From NCBI RefSeq assembly GCF_002127325.2, contig NC_035437.2:111926821-111990820 (forward strand): a DNA stretch of 64,000 nt, read 5' to 3'. The position numbers were made by a program, and so were the translations under genes. The notes beneath the pieces were generated by a model, which saw nothing but the letters and a program-made list of their open reading frames with translations, was not told the origin of the DNA and did no database searches. This stretch comes from Helianthus annuus (Eukaryota > Streptophyta > Magnoliopsida > Asterales > Asteraceae). This document shows, in pieces, positions 56,846-64,000 of this stretch. Each line of letters opens with the position of its first letter. Position 1 is the first letter of the stretch.

Positions 56846-59538
56846 CTAGCTCCGACTGAAATGAAGGAATTAAGGACCCAGTTGGATGAACTGTTGGCAA
56901 AAGATTTTATCAGACCTAGTTCGTCTCCCTGGGGAGCACCTGTCCTATTTGTGAAGAAGAAGGACGGATCGATGCGGTTGTGCATCGATTATCGTGAGCT
57001 GAACAAAGTTACGATAAAGAATAGATATCCTTTGCCAAGGATCGACGATCTGTTCGATCAGCTGCAAGGAGCGAGCTACTTCTCAAAGATCGACTTGAGG
57101 TCGGGCTATCATCAGCTAAAGGTCAGAGATGAAGATGTGCATAAGACAGCATTTAGGACTCGCTACGGTCACTATGAGTTCCTAGTGATGCCTTTTGGGC
57201 TCACGAATGCACCGGCTGCGTTCACGGATCTCATGAATCGCGTCTGCAAGCCGTACTTGGACAAATTTGTCATCGTCTTCATCGACGATATCCTTATATA
57301 TTCAAAGAACCAAGCTGACCACGAGAACCACCTCCGTTGTATTCTCGAATTGCTACAGCGTGAGAAACTCTACGCCAAATTCTCTAAATGTGAATTCTGG
57401 CTACGAGAAGTCCAGTTCTTGGGACACGTTGTAAGTGAGCGTGGTATCTAGGTGGATCCCGCTAAGGTAGAGGCAGTCATGAACTGGCAAGAGCCAAAGA
57501 CGCCTACCGAAATTCGTAGTTTCCTGGGGTTAGCAGGATACTACAGGAGATTTATTGAGAATTTCTCGAGGATTGCTGCGCCCTTGACTTCCCTAACCAA
57601 GAAGAAAGAAAAGTTCATTTGGGGCTCAAAGCAGCAAGAGTCCTTCGAAATCCTGAAACAGAAGCTAAGCAACGCACCTGTGTTGACACTACCGGAAGGT
57701 ACAGATGAATTCGTAGTTTACTGCGATGCATCGCACACTGGCATGGGGTGTGTACTTATGCAGAAGGGCAAGGTGATTGCCTATGCTTCAAGACAATTAA
57801 AGGTGCACGAAAAGAATTACACCACCCATGATTTGGAGTTGGGTGCCGTTGTATTTGCACTGAAATTGTGGAGGCATTACCTATATGGTATCAAGTTCGT
57901 GATTTATTCTGATCACAAAAGCCTTCAGCATCTGTTCAACCAAAAGGAATTGAACATGAGGCAACGCCGTTGGATGGAAACCTTAAATGATTATGATTGT
58001 GAGATCAGGTACCATCCTGGCAAAGCGAATGTGGTCGCTGATGCCCTAAGCAGAAAAGAAAGGGTGAAACCTATTCGAATCAATGCCAAGAGCATTGAAG
58101 TCAGGAATAATTTGAATGAAAGGATATTAGCTGCACAGCGAGAGGCTGTGTTGGAAGCTAATTATCCTAAGGAAAAGTTAGGAGTAACTGAAGAGCAGTT
58201 AACTCTTAGCAAGGATGGAATCCTTAGACTGAACGAACGAATATGGGTTCCGATCCATGGAGGACTACGAGATGTTATCCTCCAGGAGGCCCATAGTTCC
58301 AAATATTCTGTCCATCCTGGAGCAGACAAAATGTATCATGACTTAAAGGCAAACTATTGGTGGATAGGCTTGAAAAAGTCTGTAGCCGCCCATGTAGCAA
58401 GGTGCTTAACTTGTGCTCAAGTCAAAGTCGAGCACCAAAAGCCGTCCGGCTTGCTACAACAGCCTGAACTTCCTGAGTGGAAGTGGGAATGCGTAACGAT
58501 GGATTTTATAACCAAGTTACCAAAAACCAGGAAAGGAAACGACACAATATAGGTCATAGTCGATAGGCTGACTAAATCAGCTCATTTTCTACCCATCAAG
58601 GAGACGTATAGCTCCGATATGTTAGCCCAACTTTATGTTGATAAGATTGTAGCCTTACACGGCATACCTGTGTCTATTATCTCCGACAGAGATACAGGTA
58701 CACTTCTCATTTCTGGAAGAGTTTCCAACAATCTTTGGGCACGCGTTTGAACTTCAGTACGGCTTACCATCCACAGACGGACGGTCAGAGTGAGCGTACT
58801 ATCCAAACGTTAGAAGACATGCTTCGTGCATGTGCGATCGATTTAGGTGGTAACTGGGATAAGAACCTACCCCTAATCGAATTCTCCTACAATAATAGCT
58901 ACCATACCAGCATAAAGGCTGCGCCTTTCGAGGCATTATACGGTAGGAAATGTAGATCGCCTGTTTGTTGGGCGGAAGTAGGGTAGGTCCAATTATCAGG
59001 ACCGGAGATAGTTTTCCAGACAATGGACAAGATTGTCCAGATTCGGGAACGTCTCAAAGCTGCCCGAGATAGGCAGAAAAGCTACGCTGATCCGAAGCGT
59101 AAGGATTTTCACTTCGAAGTAGGTGAAAAAGTGTTGCTTAAAGTGTCACCCTGGAAGGGGGTGATGCGTTTCGGCAAGAAGGGCAAGCCGAGTCCGAGAT
59201 ACATAGGACCTTTTGAGGTCACTGAACGTGTCGGGTCAGTTGCTTATAAGTTGAACTTGCCTGAAGAGCTCAATGGAATTCACAATGTGTTCCACATCTG
59301 CAATCTCAAAAAGTGCTTCGCCGATGAATCATTGGTGATCCCACACACAGATGTGCATATAGATGAGAGCTTGAAATTCGTAGAGAAGCCGTTGTCGATT
59401 GAAGATCGACAGGTGAAAAAGCTTCGAAGAAAGCACGTACCGATTGTAAAGGTCAAATGGGATGCCCGTAGAGGTCCCGAATATACGTGGGAAGTCGAAG
59501 CCACAATGAAAGAAAAATACCCTTATTTATTTGAGTAA
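56846..59538 (+). pseudogene. pol: C pol: RT (5'-truncated), RNase H, integrase, chromodomain-like tail
   Basis: Homology starts at [19 protein letters not shown] continues with [29 protein letters not shown] and the catalytic [10 protein letters not shown] motif. RNase H ([19 protein letters not shown]), the integrase zinc region ([28 protein letters not shown]), the core ([33 protein letters not shown]) and the tail ([19 protein letters not shown]) follow, ending KYPYLFE*. Breaks are stops at about 57449, 58550 (Trp in B) and 58984, and a frameshift near 58700. The N-terminal RT, protease and gag are missing, so this copy could not have moved by itself. Confidence 0.9.
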
Positions 59539-59556
59539 ATCTCGGGTCGAGATTTA

Positions 59557-59573
59557 TTTTAAGGGGGTGAGGA
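59557..59573 (+). other. C polypurine tract
   Basis: ttttaagggggtgagga abuts the 3' LTR start TGTAACACC. Confidence 0.85.
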
Positions 59574-60243
59574 TGTAACACCTCGAATTTTTGTGTCCAA
59601 TGATGTGTTAACACGTGTCATTTGTTTACACGTGGCATTGATATTAAATAAAGGACTAATGTTGACAAACCTTGAAAGTATGTAAATTCGAGGGTTATAA
59701 ATGTCAAACAAGGGTAAATATACTGTATAGTAACCCTAAATGATGCTCGTACCTTCAAACGAATAAATCATGGATCGTACGGAAGCGAAACGCGGAAGAA
59801 AGTGGGAGATTACAAGCTGCAGGGGTTAATTGTGTCAACATGTTTAATTATACCTCTGAGTGACCCTTTAACGTACCCAAGGCTTTGTAACAGTATAATA
59901 CACTACCTAGAATACAATATATAAATTTCGCGAAGTTCCGTTTTAAAACGAGAAAGTTATGATCAAATTCGTATAGGAAGGGTTAAAAGCGTCAATAATA
60001 TAAATTAAGGCTTTCCGGATAATAAGTAAACTAACCGGGGGCTTAACCATGCGGGTAAATAACGCGAGGTCCTTAATTGTAATTAATCGAGGGCCATATC
60101 GCAAAGTTACCCCTTCAAACCCGAAGGGTCAGGTTATTAATTACCAAAGATTCGATATTAATTACTAAGATTTAGTAATCATTTCAAAAAGATACAATTT
60201 TAACCCCTTACGGACCGTAAAGAGTATGCCTTACGGACCGTAA
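59574..60243 (+). repeat. C 3' LTR (5' portion, cut by D)
   Basis: Colinear with 50256-50926 with about seven base differences. It stops inside the palindrome array at cgtaa, where D begins. Confidence 0.93.
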
Positions 60244-60964
60244 TGTGACAACTCGAATTTCCAAGATTTCTATTTCGCATTTATTGCACGTTCTTGTATT
60301 ATTTAGTCGATTGATTTCACAATTAGTTGTTATAGAATTGTATATGTTAATTGTGATTGTGCATGACTATGTGTTAATTGTGATAAACTTGTCAAATGTA
60401 TAAACTTGGTGGTGAAACTGTGAAATTGATTGAGATGGTGTACTTTTGTAAAATAGAATATTTGAGGGTGTGAAGAGTTATTAGTGAAAACTTAATTATA
60501 CTTAACCCTAATCCCCCTTTTCACTAATCATTCTCTCAAAATCAAAACACGTACTTGTAACCCTCTAATCCTCTAGCAAGCATCATCACCAAATCATTGG
60601 CACAAGATAATCATCACACTTGATTCCTCTTCCTCTAGAATCGTTCAAGGTAATTGTTAATGATTGTGCGTTGATTATTTGATCGTATCAATTCTTGATT
60701 AATTATTGATTGATTTATGCTTGTAAACCCTAGTTCCTCACATGATATCCTATGATTCTGATTTGATTATGGATAATTGTGATCATGATGATGATTTACA
60801 TGCTTGATAGATTGTTCTTGTTATAGTTGTTGTGGTTAAATCACCGGTTGATTGGTCTTTGTTTATGCCATCCGTATGAATCTGTATTAGGGTTTTATGA
60901 ACACGATTAGAAACCAAAACGTAACTGACTTGATTCTCTTGACGTTGTATTGGATTTCACATAT

Positions 60965-61575
60965 TATTGATTGTCTGAGTTTATAATGAAAACATCAAGT
61001 GCCCGAGTTTATTAACAAAACATAAATGTCTGAGTTTAAATAAATCGAAGTGATCTGAGTTTGTTAATCACTCCATGCCCGAGTTTAATATACATCACCT
61101 AGTCCGAGTTTAATATGATACCCCTTAGTCCGACTTTGTTAGGGGAATTGATGGCCCGACCTTAAATTTATCATGTAGTCCGAGTATAAGAAACTCACTT
61201 TGGTCCGAGTATAATGAGTTCACATGGTCCGAGTTTAATGTGTTCACTTTGGTCCGAGTTTGCCAAGCAATACAAAGGTCCGAGTTTATTGATTTGTGGT
61301 GACCGAGCTTATTGATTATTGAAGGTCCGAGTTTCAATCCCCCACACCCATGTCCGACCATATTTCCTTTTTCCTTGGTCCGAGCTTTTGATCCCCTTTT
61401 GATGTTGCCCGAGTTTGATGGGTTAACCCTTGGCCCGACTTTAAGAGTTTATGTTTGGTCCGACTTTAATAAGGTTATATGTCCGAGTTTCCCTTTAAAA
61501 TGTTATATGTCCGAACTCACTGACTTGTTATTGCTCCGATCTTGTTTACTTGTATGTATGGCCGTGTCAGTGAGC
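60965..61575 (+). repeat. Array of GGTCCGAGTTTA words
   Basis: More than twenty same-direction copies of (G/C)(T/C)CCGA(G/C)TTT(A) occur at irregular 20- to 35-bp steps. The text between the words is not conserved. Confidence 0.85.
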
Positions 61576-62144
61576 AACCAAATTCATAATGTTGTTGCCT
61601 GATGAACTGTTATATTAAGTGTTAAGCTTATGATGTGATTTCATGTTGATATACAATCTGAGTTGAAGGTGATACATAATCCAAGCTTCCTGTTAACACT
61701 AAGTCTAAACCCTGGAGGGTGAACATGCTGCCTGCTACCTGTTAATTGTTACTGCATGTTAAAACATTGCATGTCACTGAATAATACTGCTTAGTACTGT
61801 ATGATATTATAACTACTACTGTGTGATATGATTCTGTAACTTACTGGTTGAGCATCAAGAACATGTAAACCCTAATTGAATATCGACGCTCATCATGAAT
61901 TCATGTGCAATATATCCTAGGTCGTGCGTAACGGACTTAGAGATTTATAAACCCTAGAAGCAATAACATACCGAGCAAACCAAGGTGAGTTCACACAGCC
62001 AAGGCATGGGGTTCCCAGGGTGGGAATGGGATTTGATTATTTACTGGTACTTGTCTATAATGGAACGTAGTGATGTTATGGGATGAACTATGGTACATAC
62101 TCCATTGTTAGAACTACTGCTAGACTAGTAACACTTATTGAACT

Positions 62145-62341
62145 GATCTTCGCACACCTGCCAAGGGTTGGCCGCGATATTATGACTGACTTCGCACACC
62201 TGCCTTTGGAAGGCCGCGAACTGTAATTTACTAACCTTCGCACACCTGCCTGGTAGGCCGCGATACGGATAAACCTAGTCTAGAATACTCGGGATGAACA
62301 TCCCCTAATATCTTCGCATACCTGCCTGGGAGGCCGCGATG
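62145..62341 (+). repeat. Four CTTCGCACACCTGCC ... GGCCGCGA repeats
   Basis: Units of about 28 bp begin CTTCGCA(C/T)ACCTGCC and end GGCCGCGA, at about 62150, 62189, 62236 and 62311. They are GC-rich against an AT-rich background. Confidence 0.85.
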
Positions 62342-62751
62342 GAAACTAATACGATACACGACATAACGAACGAACATACTACTACTCACACTGTACTATT
62401 ACTGAACTGTTAACTGTGAACTCGCTCAACTAGTTGTTGATCCTCTGTTACATGCCTTGCAGGTCGTTAGATATTTATGGAGCTTGCACAGGGAGGAGCA
62501 GGTCGTTGTGGAGCATGGATTATGTTTTGAACTTATTGAACTTATGTTACACATTTGGGCTTTCGTACTTATGCTTCCGCTATACTTATAAACTATGATT
62601 ATGTTTTGAACACCTATCATATTGAATGATTGGTTTACATTTATTATATTTGATATTACTTACATGTTCGATATGATTGGTGGCTTGATCCTGGTCAGTC
62701 ACGCTCCCAAGCGGTGATACTCCGCAGGTGGATTTTGGGGGTGTGACAGAT

Positions 62752-62764
62752 TGGTATCAGAGCC
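62752..62764 (+). other. D primer-binding site, initiator tRNA-Met
   Basis: TGGTATCAGAGCC begins three bases after the LTR end. Confidence 0.92.
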
Positions 62765-63070
62765 ATTGGTTATAGAGAACTTGGTTTTAATACGGGAAAA
62801 CGTTTTTATTAAAACCAGACTATAACCAGAACAGTGCTCTCAACGATCCACAACGACGCTTCGCTCCACGTGCAAGACTCGACATACTAGGTAATAAGGT
62901 TTATGTTTATTACCTGCTTACTAGAACTGCATATAACTTTGCTCGAAGTATGCTTACATCATTTTTGCTCACTACTTGTTATTGCTTAAGAACATCTATG
63001 TGCTTACACTTTTCTGTCATCGCACTATTCGCGAACCACTCTCACTTACATTACTTTTACTATGAAGATC

Positions 63071-63906
63071 ATGTCTGGAAGAATTAGCATGACACAAGCC
63101 CAGCTAGAGGCTTTCGTTCAAACTCAAGTTGCTGCGGCACTTGCAGCTGCTCAAGCAGGTAGTATACCCTGCAGTAAAGACTCACACTAGGATCCTTAGA
63201 TCCTACATTAACTCTCGTATTTAACTTTGTCCTATTCGTACACAATAGGTCAAAACACGCAGCAGCCTGTCTGCACTTTCAAGAACTTCATGGACTGTCG
63301 TCCAAGCTCATTCAGTGGCACCGAGGGGGCAGTGGGACTCCTCCATTGGTTTGAGAAGCTAGAATCCGTGTTCGAAATGTGTGAATGCCCTGAGGCTCGC
63401 AGGGTGAAGTACGCCACTGGCACTTTGGAAGGAATCGCGTTGACTTGGTGGAACGCCCAAGTTCAGATCTTAGGGTTGGCAGCTGCTAACGCCACACCCT
63501 GGAATGATTTCAAGGAATTGATCAAAAGGGAATACTGCACTCGTGAAGACATTCACAAGCTGGAAGATGAACTGTATCACTTGAAAATGACTGGGTCAGA
63601 AATCGAGGCTTATACCAAGAGGTCGAACGAGTTGGCTGTGTTGTGTCCAACTATGGTGGACCCTCCATACAAGCGCATTGAGTTGTATCTCAAGGGGTTA
63701 GCGCCAGAGATCCAGAGCCATGTGACATCGGCTAATCTTGATAATATCCAGGCCATTCAGCGCCTTGCTCATCGTATTACAGATCAGGCAGTGGACCAGA
63801 ACAGGCTGCCAAAATGTGTCAAGGCTACCACTACTGCTGTCACTACTTCTGCTCCTCCCAGTGACAACAAGAGGAAATGGGAGGGAGATTCCAGCAAGGG
63901 ATCAGT
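63071..63906 (+). pseudogene. gag: D gag, probably with a 90-bp intron, truncated by insertion
   Basis: Exon 1 starts at ATG 63071 (MSGRISMTQAQLEAFVQTQV, Ala-rich after) and runs to 63158. Exon 2 from 63249 reads GQNTQQPVCTFKNFMDCRP, then the gag core (GLLHWFEKLESVFEMCECPE, IALTWWNAQVQ and IELYLKGLAPEIQSHV). Reading straight through gives an early stop, whereas removing 63159-63248 joins the frame exactly. The intron candidate has CAG-GTAGTA, TTAAC branch-like words and CACAATAG. The protein is cut at about 63906 before any zinc knuckle; the last residues of the open frame are read from the inserted LTR. Gag would package the element RNA. Confidence 0.75.
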
Positions 63907-64000
63907 TGTCACACCCCCAAAATCCACCTGCGGAGTATCACCGCTTGGAGGCGTGACATGACCAGGATCAAGCCATCAATCATATCAAACATAGTATTTA
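63907..64000 (-). mobile_element. Inverted LTR start of a D-related element
   Basis: The 94 bases to the window end begin TGTCACACCCCC and match the reverse complement of the D LTR end (62655-62748) with several differences. It lies inside D gag after tcagt, so an element of the same family inserted in opposite orientation. Confidence 0.85.

Larger units (their letters stand above)
60650..62462 (+). other. Possible LTR-internal intron (D LTR)
   Basis: TTCAAG then GTAATT is the donor candidate. CATGCCTTGCAG then GTCG is the acceptor candidate, with ACTCGCT about 40 nt upstream, in the place equivalent to ACTCGCC in B and the solo LTR. Both word arrays of this LTR would lie inside the intron. 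Confidence 0.4.
60244..62748 (+). repeat. D 5' LTR
   Basis: This 2505-bp LTR runs from TGTGACAACTC to GGGTGTGACA. It holds a pyrimidine-rich start region (60500-60640), a donor-like CAAG-GTAATT (60650), an array of more than twenty TGGTCCGAGTTTA words (60965-61575), four CTTCGCACACCTGCC repeats (62145-62341), and an acceptor-like CCTTGCAG (62462), 286 bp before the end. A clear TATA box was not identified. Confidence 0.85.
36369..64000 (-). mobile_element. B: Ty3/gypsy chromovirus (Tekay-like), right end beyond window
   Basis: This minus-strand element has its 3' LTR at 36369-38855, internal region 38856-45526, and a 5' LTR from 45527. The 5' LTR is interrupted by a solo LTR (46383-49461) and by element C (from 50256); its last roughly 0.8 kb lies past the window. 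The left flank ataac fits the empty site near 16420 on the other strand. It carries gag, protease, RT, RNase H, integrase and tail, with many stops. Confidence 0.88.
50256..64000 (+). mobile_element. C: chromovirus-like element with ORF1, deleted gag; right end beyond window
   Basis: The plus-strand element has its 5' LTR at 50256-53616, primer site, ORF1, a spacer, the RT-to-tail part of pol, a polypurine tract, and a 3' LTR from 59574 that is cut at 60244 by element D. The left flank acaaa matches the empty site in B (about 38009). Gag, protease and the first RT part are absent. The visible 670 bp of the 3' LTR differs from the 5' LTR at only about seven positions. Confidence 0.9.
60244..64000 (+). 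mobile_element. D: gypsy-type element, 5' end only
   Basis: The plus-strand element has its LTR at 60244-62748, primer site, leader and the start of gag. Gag is cut at 63907 by an inverted related LTR, and the rest lies past the window. It is inserted in the 3' LTR of C after cgtaa; the other flank is not visible. Confidence 0.85.

Noticed and set aside
61312..61602. 96-codon ORF in the D LTR
   Set aside because: It arises from the repeated GGTCCGAGTTT words and has no independent support.
62752..62770. tRNA-like sequences next to several LTRs
   Set aside because: Only the complement of the tRNA 3' end is present (primer-binding sites). There is no cloverleaf or anticodon arm.

Overview
This window is plant nuclear DNA made almost entirely of nested LTR retrotransposons. 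I found no host gene, tRNA gene, rRNA gene or CRISPR array. Three things point to a plant: gypsy and copia lineages with initiator-tRNA-Met or tRNA-Asp primer sites, AT-rich LTRs, and stop codons of the cytosine-methylation decay type. The gag and accessory-protein styles resemble what I remember from Asteraceae genomes (lettuce, sunflower, tansy). That family assignment is inference.

Layering, from outside in. The oldest visible layer (L0) is a minus-strand Athila-like element; only its 3' noncoding region is visible (1-612 and 35934-36368). A minus-strand chromovirus, called M1 here (613-35933, target duplication aaggg), inserted into L0. A plus-strand gag/protease-only Athila-like element (4043-30700, duplication gtcac, two 1693-bp LTRs once insertions are removed) then split the integrase region of M1. 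Its 5' LTR received a gag-only Sirevirus-like copia element (4595-11970, duplication accca). Its 3' LTR received a minus-strand chromovirus A (17629-29088, duplication gtgtg). To the right, L0 received a second minus-strand chromovirus B (36369 to beyond the window). The 5' LTR of B holds a 3.1-kb solo LTR (46383-49461, duplication tatcc) and a plus-strand chromovirus C (50256 to beyond the window). The 3' LTR of C received element D (60244 onward), and the gag of D is in turn cut at 63907 by an inverted relative.

Coding capacity is broken throughout. M1, A and B each carry recognisable gag, protease, RT, RNase H, integrase and chromodomain-type tail segments, interrupted by stops and frameshifts. 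C keeps a large proline-rich ORF1 of unknown function and the pol 3' part, but lacks gag, protease and the start of RT. The Athila-like element has only gag and protease. The copia element has only a very large gag-like protein with a coiled coil and two zinc knuckles.

The main unexplained signals are noncoding. (1) Several unrelated LTR families carry their own arrays of short GC-rich palindromic words just upstream of the TATA box. (2) Most of the long LTRs show a splice-donor-like site about 95-170 nt after the TATA box and an acceptor-like site about 250-310 bp before the LTR end, suggesting an intron contained inside the LTR. (3) A roughly 25-bp element is conserved in five tandem leader units of B and again, in the same sense, inside the unrelated solo LTR. 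(4) The two LTRs of the copia element agree except in the U3 core.
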